DNA of 15,376 nucleotides from an uncultured Bordetella sp. (GTDB lineage Bacteria; Pseudomonadota; Gammaproteobacteria; Burkholderiales; Burkholderiaceae_B). The stretch covers positions 1 through 15,376 of the forward strand of contig CALGFL010000281.1 of NCBI GenBank assembly GCA_937881145.1. Direction: 5' to 3'. The notes beneath the pieces are model-generated. The model was not told the origin of the DNA. It searched no databases and saw nothing but the letters and a program-made list of their open reading frames with translations. The stretch's first letter is position 1, and each line of letters opens with the position of its first letter. Shown here piece by piece: positions 1-9,195 of this stretch. The translations under genes and the position numbers were made by a program.

Positions 1-1470
1 CTGGACGGCCACGTGCAAGCCAGCACGGGCCGGCCGATCGAACTGGCGGACGCCAGCGACCACAGCCTGGCCGAGCAGGTCCGGGCGCAGTTCGGCGACC
101 AGGCCGACGAGATCCTGCGCCGCGCCGAAGCCCTGGTGGCCGGCCGCCGCATACAGAGCTTGCCCGAGACCAGCCGGCGCCGCGTCGACGCCCTGCTGCC
201 GGCGGCCTTGTCCGCGGCTGCGCAGACCCGCGCGCCCGTTGCCAGCGCCGTCGGCCTCATCGACCTGATCGAGGCCATTGCCCAGCGCAGCGCCTACCTG
301 GCGTTGCTGGCCGAATATCCCAAGACCCTGGCACGCCTGGCGCGCATCATGGCCGCCAGTCCCTGGGCCGCGCAATACCTGCGCCAGCACCCGCTGCTGC
401 TGGACGGCCTGATCGACTGGACCACGCTGCTCGCCCCGCCGGATTGGGCGCAGATCGGCCGCCAGCTGGCCACCGACCTGGACGGCAGCCTGCTGGCCGA
501 CGGCACGCCCGACGTCGAGCGGCAGATGAACCTGATGCGCGACGTGCAGCGCCAGGTGAGCTTCCAGCTGCTGGCGCAAGACCTCGAGGACATGCTCACC
601 GTCGAGCAGCTCGCCGACCAGCTCTCGGCCCTGGCCGACCTGCTGCTGGCCGAAGCGCTGCGCCGCGTATGGGTGCTGGTCAACAAGGAAGAAGGTGCCG
701 AGCCGCATTTCGCCGTCATCGCCTACGGCAAGCTGGGCGGCAAGGAACTGGGCTACGTCTCGGACCTGGACTTGGTGTTCGTCTACGACGATCCGCGCAA
801 GGACGCCACAGAGGTCTATGCCAAGCTCGGCCAGCGCATGAACTCCTGGCTCTCGACCATGACGTCCTCGGGCCGCATGTACGAAGTCGACCTGCGCCTG
901 CGGCCCGACGGCGACTCGGGCCTGCTGGCCGTGTCGATCGAGGGTTTCGAGCGCTATCAGCGCGACCACGCCTGGATGTGGGAGCATCAAGCGCTGACCC
1001 GGGCGCGCTTCGCGGCCGGCGACCTCGCGCTAGGCGAGCGCTTCGAGCGCATCCGCCGCGACATCCTGGTGCTGCCGCGCGACCAGGCCAAGCTGCGCGA
1101 AGAAGTGCTGGCCATGCGCGAGCGCATGAGCGAGGGGCATGCCCATGCCGACCATCTCTTCGATTTGAAGCACGACCGCGGCGGCATGGTCGACGTGGAG
1201 TTCGTCACGCAGTACCTGGTGCTCAGCCAGGCGGCCGCGCATCCCGCGCTGCTGGAAAACCTGGGCAATATCGCGCTGCTGCGTCTGGCTGCCGAGGCCG
1301 GCCTGCTGCCCGCCGGCCTGGCCCGCCAGGCCGGCGACGCCTACCGCACCCTGCGGGCCGCACAGCACAAGCTGCGGCTGCAGGGCATCGAAGAGGCCCG
1401 CCTGCCGCAAGACGAATTGGTGCCCGAGCGCGATATAGTAAAAGCACTATGGGACGCCGTTTTCGCCTGA
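1..1470 (+). CDS. glnE: Glutamine synthetase adenylyltransferase (GlnE), C-terminal half, 5' truncated by window edge
   Basis: Bifunctional cytoplasmic enzyme that adenylylates and de-adenylylates glutamine synthetase under PII control. The reading frame is open from base 1 and ends with TGA at 1468-1470, giving 489 residues. The family is normally about 930-950 residues, so this is the second half, which in E. coli carries the adenylylating (AT-C) nucleotidyltransferase domain; the de-adenylylating domain lies upstream of the window. The nucleotidyltransferase signature is seen as [10 protein letters not shown] followed by SDLDL, with the two metal-binding Asp codons at 763-765 and 769-771. 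Further family motifs are DLRLRPDG (about 890-910) and [11 protein letters not shown] (about 1171-1203), and the C-terminus is intact. The first GTG in the window (13) is internal and not the real start. Identification is firm from these motifs. Confidence 0.96.
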   Translation: MDGHVQASTGRPIELADASDHSLAEQVRAQFGDQADEILRRAEALVAGRRIQSLPETSRRRVDALLPAALSAAAQTRAPVASAVGLIDLIEAIAQRSAYLALLAEYPKTLARLARIMAASPWAAQYLRQHPLLLDGLIDWTTLLAPPDWAQIGRQLATDLDGSLLADGTPDVERQMNLMRDVQRQVSFQLLAQDLEDMLTVEQLADQLSALADLLLAEALRRVWVLVNKEEGAEPHFAVIAYGKLGGKELGYVSDLDLVFVYDDPRKDATEVYAKLGQRMNSWLSTMTSSGRMYEVDLRLRPDGDSGLLAVSIEGFERYQRDHAWMWEHQALTRARFAAGDLALGERFERIRRDILVLPRDQAKLREEVLAMRERMSEGHAHADHLFDLKHDRGGMVDVEFVTQYLVLSQAAAHPALLENLGNIALLRLAAEAGLLPAGLARQAGDAYRTLRAAQHKLRLQGIEEARLPQDELVPERDIVKALWDAVFA

Positions 1471-1495
1471 TTGGCGACGGTTTGATTTTTCTTTT
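1457..1495 (+). terminator. Intrinsic-terminator-like hairpin overlapping the glnE stop
   Basis: A stem TCGCC (1463-1467), loop TGATT (1468-1472) and GGCGA (1473-1477) is extended by CCG (1457-1459) pairing with CGG (1478-1480) across a three-base bulge. It is followed by a T-rich run (1481-1495, 11 T in 15). The glnE TGA lies at the stem/loop boundary. The ppiC Shine-Dalgarno sequence starts two bases after the T run, so if this terminates glnE, ppiC must be made by read-through or from a promoter not recognised here. No folding energy was calculated. Confidence 0.45.
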
Positions 1496-1507
1496 CAGGA
1501 GTTCGAC

Positions 1508-1786
1508 ATGCCTTTGGCCACCGCCCGCCACATCCTGGTTTCGACCGAAGCCCAGGCCAATGAACTGAAAACCGCCATCCAGAACGGCGCCCGCTTCGCC
1601 GATCTCGCCCAGCAACATTCCAGCTGCCCGTCCGGCCGCCAGGGCGGCGACCTGGGCAGCTTCGGCCCGGGCGAGATGGTGCCCGAGTTCGACACCGTCG
1701 TGTTCAGCGCACCGGTCAACGAAGTGCAAGGCCCGGTGCGCACGCAGTTCGGCTATCACTTGATCGAAGTGACCAGCCGCGCGTAA
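1508..1786 (+). CDS. ppiC: Parvulin-type peptidyl-prolyl cis-trans isomerase, PpiC-like (92 aa)
   Basis: Catalyses cis/trans isomerisation of peptidyl-prolyl bonds. It is a single parvulin domain spanning the entire 92 residues, the same size as E. coli PpiC (93 residues), with no signal peptide or membrane segment, so it should be cytoplasmic. Parvulin active-site residues are visible: His8 in RHIL, Cys40 in SSCPSG, Met57 and Phe61 in MVPEFD, Phe81 and His84 in QFGYHLIEV. The GGDLGSFGPGEMVPEFD segment is diagnostic. The ATG at 1508 follows AGGAG at 1497-1501 with a 6-base spacer, which fixes the start. It lies 37 bp after glnE and 92 bp before queH on the same strand. No function specific to either neighbour is implied. 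Confidence 0.93.
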   Translation: MPLATARHILVSTEAQANELKTAIQNGARFADLAQQHSSCPSGRQGGDLGSFGPGEMVPEFDTVVFSAPVNEVQGPVRTQFGYHLIEVTSRA

Positions 1787-1833
1787 GGCCTTCATGGGGC
1801 CTGCACGTCCCGCGGGATTGCCCGCACAGGATC

Positions 1834-1866
1834 GCGTAAAATACTGATATCCCAGACGTTTTACGC
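1834..1866. repeat. Perfect 8-bp inverted repeat in the queH leader
   Basis: GCGTAAAA at 1834-1841 and TTTTACGC at 1859-1866 form a perfect inverted repeat with a 17-base spacer, ending 12 bases before the queH ATG. It could be a protein-binding operator or an mRNA hairpin. The left arm also contains TAAAAT-like sequence (1837-1842) that could serve as a -10 element, but no convincing -35 lies at the right distance (TTGCCC at 1818-1823 is only 13 bases upstream). The surrounding gap (1787-1878) is otherwise featureless. Confidence 0.4.
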
Positions 1867-1878
1867 TTTCTTGCTGCC

Positions 1879-2553
1879 ATGACCGACCTCATCCGCCCCA
1901 CGCTCGAGCTGCCCGACGGCCGCAAGAAAGTGCTGCTGCATTCCTGCTGCGCGCCCTGCTCGGGCGAGGTCATGGAGGCCATGACGGCCTCGGGCATCGA
2001 CTACGCGATCTTCTTCTACAACCCCAACATCCATCCCGCGCGCGAGTACGAGATCCGCAAGAACGAGAACATCCGCTTCGCCGAGCAGCACGGCATCCCG
2101 TTCATCGACGCGGACTACGACGTGGACAACTGGTTCGATCGCGTCAAGGGCCTGGAGCACGAGCCCGAGCGCGGCGAGCGCTGCACCCAATGCTTCGACA
2201 TGCGCTTCGAGCGCACCGCCCTGTACGCGCACGAGCACGGCTACGACACCATCACCAGCTCGCTGGGCATCTCGCGCTGGAAGGACATGAACCAGATCAA
2301 CGGCGCAGGCGTTCGCGCCGCAGCCCGCTACGACGACCTGGTCTACTGGACCTACAACTGGCGCAAGGGCGGCGGCTCGCAGCGCATGATCGAGATCAGC
2401 AAGCGCGAAAATTTCTACCAGCAGGAATACTGCGGCTGCGTCTACAGCCTGCGCGACTCAAATCGCCATCGCCGCGACCAGGGGCGCGAGCGCATCCAGA
2501 TCGGCGTGAAGTTCTACGGCAAGGAAGACCTGGTCAAAGAAGAAACGCTGTAG
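1879..2553 (+). CDS. queH: Epoxyqueuosine reductase QueH (224 aa)
   Basis: Reduces epoxyqueuosine to queuosine in tRNA, the last step of queuosine biosynthesis; QueH is the non-homologous alternative to the cobalamin-dependent QueG. The conserved cysteines of the family (former DUF208) are present: Cys23, Cys24 and Cys27 in LHSCCAPC, Cys102 and Cys105 in [11 protein letters not shown], and Cys185 and Cys187 in EYCGC. They serve the Fe-S cluster, an extra iron site and redox chemistry. Conserved blocks [20 protein letters not shown] and NWRKGG also match the family, and the length is typical. The ATG at 1879 gives the expected N-terminus (short tail before the LHSCCAPC strand). No Shine-Dalgarno sequence is visible in the 18 bases before it, which are pyrimidine-rich. 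It converges with the minus-strand operon, with a 27-bp gap between stops. Confidence 0.95.
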   Translation: MTDLIRPTLELPDGRKKVLLHSCCAPCSGEVMEAMTASGIDYAIFFYNPNIHPAREYEIRKNENIRFAEQHGIPFIDADYDVDNWFDRVKGLEHEPERGERCTQCFDMRFERTALYAHEHGYDTITSSLGISRWKDMNQINGAGVRAAARYDDLVYWTYNWRKGGGSQRMIEISKRENFYQQEYCGCVYSLRDSNRHRRDQGRERIQIGVKFYGKEDLVKEETL

Positions 2554-2578
2554 CGGGCAGTCCGGGCACACTCGGGCA
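2554..2578. repeat. Three CGGGCA direct repeats in the convergent gap
   Basis: CGGGCA occurs at 2554-2559, 2563-2568 and 2573-2578, filling most of the 27 bases between the queH stop and the stop of the last gene of the minus-strand operon. There is no inverted repeat plus T run here, so no intrinsic terminator is visible for either transcript. The repeat may be chance in GC-rich DNA. Confidence 0.4.
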
Positions 2579-2580
2579 CG

Positions 2581-3545
<965 letters not shown>

Positions 3546-3549
<4 letters not shown>

Positions 3550-4550
3550 GCCATCTTCCGCACAGATTCGGCGCGAACCAGGCAACGCACGTCGTGCGTC
3601 GCGCCGATCGGCGCCAGTTCGGGGTTCGTCGACTCGCAGCGCGGCTGCCGCAAAGGGCAGCGGGACGCATAGGCGCAGCCGGCGGGCATGGCCGTAATGG
3701 CCGGCACGGCGCCGGCAATGGGCTGCAGGGATTCGGTGTCTTGATCCACGCGCGGCATGGCGCGCAGCAAAGCCTCGGTGTACGGATGCATGGGACGGGC
3801 AAAAATCTCGCGCACGTCGGCCGTCTCCACGATCTGGCCGGCATACATGACGGCCACCCGGTCGGCGATCTGCGCCACCACGCCCAGATTGTGCGTGATG
3901 AAGACCACGGCCATGCCGCGCGCCTCCTTCAGATCGGCCAGCAGGCGCAGTATCTGAGCCTGTATGGTCACGTCCAGCGCGGTCGTCGGCTCGTCGGCCA
4001 GCAGCACCTTGGGCTTGCACGCCAAAGACATGGCGATCATGACGCGCTGGCGCATGCCGCCCGAGAACTGGTGCGGATAGGCATCGAAGCGCTCGGCCGC
4101 GGCGGGGATTTTCACCTCTTCGAGCGCTTGCAGCGCCAGAGTACGGGCCTCCCGCCACGAGATCGGGCGATGCTGGCGTATCGCCTCGGCGATCTGATCC
4201 CCCACGGTCATGGTGGGATTCAAAGACGTCATCGGTTCCTGAAAGATCATGGCCATATCGTTGCCGCGCAGCGCCGCCATCGCTTTTTCCGGCAAAGCGG
4301 CCAGGTCGCGGCCTTCGAGCAGTATCTGGCCGCCGCCGTGCCGCGTGCCTGTCTCGGGCAGCAGGCGCATGATGGACAGGGCCGTCACGCTCTTGCCGCT
4401 GCCGGACTCGCCCACGATGGCCAGCGTTTCGTTGCGGCGCACCGCCAGCGAGACATCGCGCACCGCGGCATGCCAGGCCCCGCCGATCCGGAACTCGGTG
4501 CGCAGTCCGCGCAATTGCAGAATGGGCTGCATGTCGTCTTGAGTCGTCAT
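3546..4550 (-). CDS. Dpp/Opp-family ABC transporter ATP-binding protein, DppD/OppD-like (334 aa)
   Basis: First ATPase of the importer. Walker A GESGSGKS is at 47-54, the Q-loop region [12 protein letters not shown] at 101-112, the signature FSGGMRQ at 162-168, Walker B VLLADEP at 182-188 and the switch His at 220. GMRQ in place of GQRQ is the usual DppD/OppD form. The C-terminal extension has Cys292, Cys298, Cys305 and Cys323, the four-cysteine pattern of this subfamily. The start is the ATG at 4550: GGAG lies 6 bases upstream, and the ATG overlaps the upstream permease stop by 4 bp (ATGA). Its own TGA overlaps the next ATPase start the same way, implying translational coupling and matched amounts of the two ATPases, which act as a heterodimer in this family. 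Confidence 0.95.
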
Positions 4551-5416
4551 GAACGCTCCGATCGCAGCTTGGGGTCGATGGCATCGCGCAGGGCATCGCC
4601 CAGCAGATTGAGCGCCAGCACGGTCGCCAGGATGGCGATGCAGGGAAACACGACCAGCCACCAGGCATCCAGGATGTTCTCGAACCCTTCCCGGATCATG
4701 CCGCCCCAGGTAGCCGTCGGCGGCGGCACGCCCAGGCCGATGAAGCTGAGCGAGGCCTCGGTGCGTATGGCCGAGGCCATCCACATCGATCCCAGCACGA
4801 TCACGTCCGAAATCATGTTGGGCAGGATGTGCACGCCCATCAGCCGCCAGGGGCCGAACCCCAGCGCCCTGCCCGCCTCGACGAAATCGCGCTGCTTGAG
4901 CGAGATGGTCGGCGCGCGCGCCACCCGCACGAACGGCGCGATCTCGGTCAGGGCGATGGCGATGATCAGGTTGTGCAGGTTGGCGCCCAGCATGGCCGCG
5001 ACCATCAGCCCCAGCAGCAGCGCGGGAAAAGACAGCAGCACGTCGACCAGGCCCATGACGAGCTGGTCCACGAGCCCGCCCACATAGCCTGCCAGAATGC
5101 CCAGCGCCGACCCCACGACCATGGCGATGAGGATGGAGACGAAACCCACCAGCAGCGAAATGCGCGCGCCGTACATCAGGCGGGACAGGACATCGCGCCC
5201 GTAACTGTCGGTGCCCAGCCAATACTCCGACGACGGCGGATCGAGCCGGTAGGCGATGTTCTGCTGCAGGGGATCGTGCGGCGCGATCCAGGGCGCCAGC
5301 AAGGCCACGCCCACGATCAACAGCAACAAGGCGACTCCCACCCAGGAAAGGCGGTTCTTGCGCAAAGCCAGCCACAAGGCATTGGGCCGGGCGGAAACGG
5401 CGACGGCGCTGCTCAT
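4547..5416 (-). CDS. Dpp/Opp-family ABC transporter permease, DppC-like (289 aa)
   Basis: Inner-membrane permease. About six hydrophobic segments are seen (roughly 24-44, 87-110, 117-140, 145-165, 200-222, 252-273). The N-terminal cytoplasmic tail, then WVGVALLLLIVGVALLAPWIAPHDP and the GTDSYGRDVLSRLMYGARISL block, are hallmarks of DppC/OppC. The EAA loop that contacts the ATPases is at about 177-200 (RDFVEAGRALGFGPWRLMG). The chosen ATG at 5416 follows GAGGG about 9 bases upstream and overlaps the upstream permease stop as ATGA. The frame stays open for 23 more codons upstream, but that stretch lies inside the preceding gene and has no family similarity that I recognise. It pairs with the next upstream gene as the translocation pore. 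Confidence 0.94.
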   Translation of the reverse strand: MSSAVAVSARPNALWLALRKNRLSWVGVALLLLIVGVALLAPWIAPHDPLQQNIAYRLDPPSSEYWLGTDSYGRDVLSRLMYGARISLLVGFVSILIAMVVGSALGILAGYVGGLVDQLVMGLVDVLLSFPALLLGLMVAAMLGANLHNLIIAIALTEIAPFVRVARAPTISLKQRDFVEAGRALGFGPWRLMGVHILPNMISDVIVLGSMWMASAIRTEASLSFIGLGVPPPTATWGGMIREGFENILDAWWLVVFPCIAILATVLALNLLGDALRDAIDPKLRSERS

Positions 5417-6354
5417 TTGTATTTCACCCTCGGATCGACAAAACCGTAGATCAGGTCGGTCAGAATATTGATGACGATCACGCACGTCGCGAACACCACC
5501 ATCAGGCCCTGCAGCAAGGTGTAGTCGCGCGTGTTGAGCGCCCCCAGAATGAGCTTGCCGATGCCTGGCCGGTTGAAGACGATTTCAGTCAGCACCGAAT
5601 TGCCTATCAGGGTGCCGAAATACAGGCCGACGACGGTAATGATGGGGATCAGCGCATTGCGCAAGCCATGACGCATGACGAGCCGCAAGGGCTTGACCCC
5701 CTTGGCGCGCGCCGTGCGCACGTAGTCCTCGCCCAGCACGCCCAGCATCGACGAGCGCGTCACCCGCATGACGTAGGCCGCCATGATCAGGCCCAGGTTG
5801 AAGGCCGGCAGGACCAGATCGCGCAATTGCGCCAGCCATCCGCCGGAAACGCTGCTGCCGATCACCGGAAACCAGCGCAGTTGGATGGCGAAGGCCAGCA
5901 GCATCAGAATGCCCGACACGAAGGCCGGGAACGACTGGCCGGCCAGGGAAACGATGCGCCCCAGGTAATCGGGCCAGGTATTGCGCCTGACCGCGGCCCA
6001 GACGCCCAGCGGCAGTCCCATCAGCACGCCGAGCAGTACCGCGGCCAGCGTGAGTTCGATGGTCCAGGGCAATACCTGGGTGATCTCGCGCAGGACCGCG
6101 CGGCCGGTCGCCATGGACGTACCGAAATTGCCCGTCAGCATGTCGCGCATGAAGTCCAGATACTGCGTCGACAGCGGCAGATCCAGGCCCAGGCGATGCC
6201 GCAAGGCGTTCAACGCCTGGGCGCTGGCCTGGTCGCCCAACATGACGGCCGCCGGATCGCCCGGCACCAGCCGGACCAGGATGAAGACCGCCGTCAGCAT
6301 CGCCCACAAGGTGGGGATGGCCAGCAGCAATCGCTTGATCGTGTAGCGCATCAT
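5413..6354 (-). CDS. Dpp/Opp-family ABC transporter permease, DppB-like (313 aa)
   Basis: Inner-membrane permease that pairs with the DppC-like protein. The N-terminus YTIKRLLLAIPTLW, the block LVRLVPGDPA (about 26-35) and the segment GNFGTSMATG are characteristic of DppB/OppB. Hydrophobic segments lie near 9-29, 100-121, 137-158, 175-197, 235-257 and 282-304. The EAA loop is at about 210-235 (DYVRTARAKGVKPLRLVMR), and the C-terminus ends in the usual DLIYGFVDPRVKY form. Two adjacent ATG codons (6354 and 6351) are possible starts. I chose 6354 because it makes the ATGA overlap seen at the other junctions and has GGGGGA 6 bases upstream. This gene marks the switch within the operon from oxidation enzymes to transport genes. 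Confidence 0.94.
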   Translation of the reverse strand: MMRYTIKRLLLAIPTLWAMLTAVFILVRLVPGDPAAVMLGDQASAQALNALRHRLGLDLPLSTQYLDFMRDMLTGNFGTSMATGRAVLREITQVLPWTIELTLAAVLLGVLMGLPLGVWAAVRRNTWPDYLGRIVSLAGQSFPAFVSGILMLLAFAIQLRWFPVIGSSVSGGWLAQLRDLVLPAFNLGLIMAAYVMRVTRSSMLGVLGEDYVRTARAKGVKPLRLVMRHGLRNALIPIITVVGLYFGTLIGNSVLTEIVFNRPGIGKLILGALNTRDYTLLQGLMVVFATCVIVINILTDLIYGFVDPRVKYK

Positions 6355-7493
6355 CGCCGATCCCCCGTCGCCTGAGGCCGCATCAGGCGGCGCGCATCCA
6401 GGTTTTGAATGGCCCATCCGGTCGCGCCATGGCGGACCAGATCGGCAATGGCGGCCCCGACCACCGGAACCAGCTGGAATCCGTGACCCGAAAAACCGAA
6501 GGCGTGGAACACGCCCGGCGCATTGGGCGACGGCCCTACCACGGGCAGCATGTCGTCGGTCTTGGCTTCCAGGCCGGCCCATATGCGCACGATGCGCACG
6601 TTCCTGACCGCAGGGAACAGATCGGACGCGGCGCGCGCGCCCTTGGACAGGACGCGCATGCGCACGGCGGAGGTCTCGCGGTCCAGATCGGGAACCCCCT
6701 GCAGCCCGCCGCCGATCACCAGGGTGCCCTGGTCGGATTGCTTGAACGACAGCGACCGCCCCATGATGCTCACCACGGGTTTGATGAAGGGGCGCAAACG
6801 CTCGCTGACCATCATCATGGACGACTTGGTCGAGAGCGGGATGACGTCGCCCACCATGGCGGCCACGCGCGCCGACCATGCGCCCGCGGCGTTGACCACG
6901 CAAGGCGCGATCCATGCGCGCCCGTCGTCGCCCACGACGCGCCAGTCGCTGCCGCGCCGCTGCAGCGCCGCCACGCCGCAATGCTCCACCAGTTCGGCGC
7001 CTGCCTGCAGCGCGGCGGCGCGAAACGCGCGCAAGGTGCGGTGCGGATCCGCCGCGCCGTCGCGGCGTGCGATGGACGCGCCCAGGCAATGCGGGCTCAA
7101 ATCGGGCAGCAGTCGCCGCAGCTCGTCCGGGCCTATCATTTCCTCATGCGTGTAGCCGTCGGCCCGCAGGCCCCGCACGCGGGCGTCCAATTTGGCCAGG
7201 GCGTCGGGCGATTCGGCCACGCAGATCTGGCCGTTGGCGTGAAAGCCGCAGTCGTCGCCGACCAGCCCGGCGATGGCATGCCACATGCCCATGGCCTGCA
7301 GCGACAGGTCCAGTTCGCCGCGGTCCCGGTTGAGCGTGCGCACGCCGGCCGCGCTGGCGCCCGAGGCATGCCGGCCCGACCAATGCTTCTCCACGATCAC
7401 CACGCGCGCATTGGCCCGCGCCAGATGCAGCGCGGCCGACAGGCCGTGCAGGCCAGCGCCGATGACGATGGCGTCATACGCTTTGCCGCTCAT
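6351..7493 (-). CDS. FAD-dependent oxidoreductase, DAO fold (sarcosine oxidase/glycine oxidase/HcnC-like), 380 aa
   Basis: Predicted flavoprotein that oxidises a C-N bond of an amino acid, N-substituted amino acid or related amine. The N-terminal dinucleotide-binding motif is VIGAGLHGLSAALHLA with GAGLHG at 12-17. The C-terminal PVVGPSPNAPGVFHAFGFSGHGF block (about 325-350) is the flavin-contacting end of the DAO family. Family and length (about 380) fit the beta subunit of sarcosine-oxidase-like and HcnC-like enzymes. The start ATG at 7493 overlaps the preceding stop by 4 bp, with GAGGA about 9 bases upstream. In gene order it directly follows the [2Fe-2S] and OoxA/HcnB-like genes, the same order as hcnA-hcnB-hcnC. 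It is clearly different in sequence from the other DAO-fold protein at the head of the operon, so this is not a recent duplication. Substrate unknown. Confidence 0.88.
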   Translation of the reverse strand: MSGKAYDAIVIGAGLHGLSAALHLARANARVVIVEKHWSGRHASGASAAGVRTLNRDRGELDLSLQAMGMWHAIAGLVGDDCGFHANGQICVAESPDALAKLDARVRGLRADGYTHEEMIGPDELRRLLPDLSPHCLGASIARRDGAADPHRTLRAFRAAALQAGAELVEHCGVAALQRRGSDWRVVGDDGRAWIAPCVVNAAGAWSARVAAMVGDVIPLSTKSSMMMVSERLRPFIKPVVSIMGRSLSFKQSDQGTLVIGGGLQGVPDLDRETSAVRMRVLSKGARAASDLFPAVRNVRIVRIWAGLEAKTDDMLPVVGPSPNAPGVFHAFGFSGHGFQLVPVVGAAIADLVRHGATGWAIQNLDARRLMRPQATGDRR

Positions 7494-8890
7494 CGTGGCT
7501 CGTCCTCGATATTGAACGTGGCCAGTTCGCCCAGCGTCAGCGGCTTGAGCGGCGGGCGCACACGCTGCAGGCCGACCTCGGCCAGCGGCCGGTTGTGCGC
7601 CTTGGCCAGGATGCTGGCGATGGTGTAGCCGCACTGCCTGCCCTGGCAAGGCCCCATGCCGGCGCGCGTGAAAGCCTTGATCTGGTTGGGGCCGGGCTGC
7701 CCCAGCGTGGCCGCCTGCCGGATGTCGCCCGCGGTCAGCTCTTCGCAGCGGCACACGACGGTGTCGTCCGACGGATCGAACACGTCGGCGCGCGGCGGGT
7801 AAAGCGCATCGAGCATGGGCCGCAGCCGCAGATACCCGCTCAGCCGCGCCCGGATAGGCACGGACAAAGCCTGCGCTTCGCGCGCCTGCAGTTTGCCCGC
7901 ATGCAGGGCGATGCCCAATGCCGCCAGCTCGCCGCGCGCGCGCGCCGCCTCGGCGCCACCGATGCCGGCCCCGTCGCCCGCCACATAGATCCCCTGCCGG
8001 CTGGCCTGTCCCCATGCATCGAGCACGGGGGCCCAACATGCCTGGGCTTCGTTCCAGGCGTGATCGCATTCCAGCGCCCGCGTCATGTGCACGGACGGCA
8101 CCAGGCCTTCGTGCGCCAGCAGCACCTGTGCGGGCTCGCGCGCGCCGCGTCCGTCGTACTGGGTGTATTCCAGCGTTTCGAGCCTGCCCTCGCCCAGGGC
8201 GCGCAACGAACGCACGCCGCGTATCCGCCTGACGCCGGCCCGGCGCAATTCGCGCAGCCAGCCCAGGCCTTTGCTCACCTCGCCCCAGCGGCTCAAGATA
8301 TCGGACAGATAGGGCAAGGCGCGGCGCCAGGCGCCGGCCGGCGAGGTATCCAGCCAGCCCGCGACCTTGCCGCCGGCGCGCAGCAGCTGCGCCATGTACA
8401 GAAGCGGCAGCGGTCCGCTGCCCGCCACCCACACCGGCTCGGACGGCACTTGCCGCGACGTCTTCAACAGGATCTGCGCCGCGCCCACCGTCATCACGCC
8501 GGGCAGCGTCCAGCCCGCGAACGGCGCGGGACGCTCCTGGGCCCCCATGGCCAGCAGCACCCTGCCGGCGCGCACCGCCTCGACCTTGCCGGCGCAGGTC
8601 ATGTAGACATGCCAGCCCGGTTCGATCTGCCACACCTGGGTCTGCGGCTGGTACACCGCGCCGCAATCGCGCAATGCCTGCGCAATCGGCAGGCCCGCGC
8701 GATATTCCGCGCCCAGCAATTGGCCGGCGGCGGTGGGCGCCACGCTTTCCACCGCCCGCCAGATCTGGCCTCCGGGCGCGGGCTGCTCGTCGACGACCAG
8801 GACGGCCAGACCCTGCTTGCGCAGGCCGATGGCCGCGCTCATGCCCGCGGGGCCAGCCCCGAGAATCACCACATCGAATTCACGCATCAT
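7490..8890 (-). CDS. OoxA/HcnB-type FAD/NAD(P)-binding oxidoreductase with C-terminal BFD-like [2Fe-2S] motif (466 aa)
   Basis: Alpha/A-type subunit of a multi-subunit amine or opine dehydrogenase, which passes electrons between the catalytic flavin subunit and the acceptor. The N-terminus has VVILGAGPAGMSAA (GAGPAG at 11-16) and DEQPAPGGQIWR, a signature of this family. A second nucleotide-binding motif, VAGSGP, lies at 155-160, and the second FAD contact IYVAGDGAGIGGAE at about 301-314. The C-terminus carries Cys380 and Cys382 (VCRCEE) plus Cys415 and Cys420 (GPCQGRQCG), a bacterioferritin-associated-ferredoxin-like cluster site. Opine oxidase subunit A, the D-hydroxyproline dehydrogenase alpha subunit and HcnB share this architecture and length. 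The start is the first of two ATGs (8890), which has GGAG 9 bases upstream and forms ATGA with the previous stop. Confidence 0.92.
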   Translation of the reverse strand: MMREFDVVILGAGPAGMSAAIGLRKQGLAVLVVDEQPAPGGQIWRAVESVAPTAAGQLLGAEYRAGLPIAQALRDCGAVYQPQTQVWQIEPGWHVYMTCAGKVEAVRAGRVLLAMGAQERPAPFAGWTLPGVMTVGAAQILLKTSRQVPSEPVWVAGSGPLPLLYMAQLLRAGGKVAGWLDTSPAGAWRRALPYLSDILSRWGEVSKGLGWLRELRRAGVRRIRGVRSLRALGEGRLETLEYTQYDGRGAREPAQVLLAHEGLVPSVHMTRALECDHAWNEAQACWAPVLDAWGQASRQGIYVAGDGAGIGGAEAARARGELAALGIALHAGKLQAREAQALSVPIRARLSGYLRLRPMLDALYPPRADVFDPSDDTVVCRCEELTAGDIRQAATLGQPGPNQIKAFTRAGMGPCQGRQCGYTIASILAKAHNRPLAEVGLQRVRPPLKPLTLGELATFNIEDEPR

Positions 8891-9195
8891 GATTGCACGC
8901 TCCGCTTGCCGTATTGACGCTCCACGCGCATGCCTTCGCGCACGCTGACCAGGCAGGTCTGGGTCGACGCGACGCCGTCGACGACGGCCAGGCAGTCGAA
9001 GCACACGCCCATCATGCAATACGGCGCGCGCGGGCTTTCTTTCACCGGCGTCGTGCGCGAGGCCGGAGACTGCTGCCGCAGCAGCACGGCAGCCACGGTT
9101 TCGCCGGGCGCGGCCTCGACCGGCACGCCGTCTATGGTCAGCGTCAGCGACGGTGCGCCGGGTTCAGGCAGCTTGCGGAACATGGAAGCGCTCAT
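8887..9195 (-). CDS. Small [2Fe-2S] ferredoxin-like subunit, HcnA/opine-oxidase gamma type (102 aa)
   Basis: Electron-transfer subunit with a plant-type ferredoxin fold. The four cluster ligands are Cys60, Cys65, Cys68 and Cys81 (PYCMMGVCFDCLAVVDG, then TQTCL), the CX4CX2CX12C pattern of HcnA and of the gamma subunits of opine/hydroxyproline dehydrogenases. The length is also that of HcnA (about 104). An upstream hydrophilic tail of about 15 residues precedes the first beta strand. Two starts are possible: ATG 9195 (32-bp overlap with the upstream gene) or ATG 9183 (20-bp overlap). Neither has a clear Shine-Dalgarno sequence, so translation is probably coupled to the upstream gene. It sits between the first DAO-fold gene and the OoxA-like gene and is likely shared by them. 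Confidence 0.9.
   Translation of the reverse strand: MSASMFRKLPEPGAPSLTLTIDGVPVEAAPGETVAAVLLRQQSPASRTTPVKESPRAPYCMMGVCFDCLAVVDGVASTQTCLVSVREGMRVERQYGKRSVQS

Noticed and set aside
1434..1439. TATAGT near the end of glnE as a ppiC promoter
   Set aside because: No acceptable -35 at 16-18 bases (TTGGTG at 1417-1422 is only 11 away), it lies inside coding sequence, and the terminator-like hairpin would follow it.
1787..1878. preQ1 or other riboswitch before queH
   Set aside because: The leader is short and I see only a single 8-bp inverted repeat, with no recognisable aptamer core. The link to queuosine is by gene function only.
3550..4668. N-terminal extension of the DppF-like ATPase frame to 695 residues
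   Set aside because: The domain begins at [18 protein letters not shown]. The upstream part overlaps the complete DppD-like gene out of frame and has no family similarity, and a proper ribosome-binding site and ATGA overlap support ATG 3549.
6351..9195. Hydrogen cyanide synthase hcnABC (the gene order [2Fe-2S], HcnB-like, DAO-like matches)
   Set aside because: The same architecture is shared by opine oxidases and D-hydroxyproline dehydrogenases. The extra OoxB-like gene, dedicated transporter and OccR/NocR-like regulator indicate catabolism of an imported compound rather than glycine-derived cyanide production.
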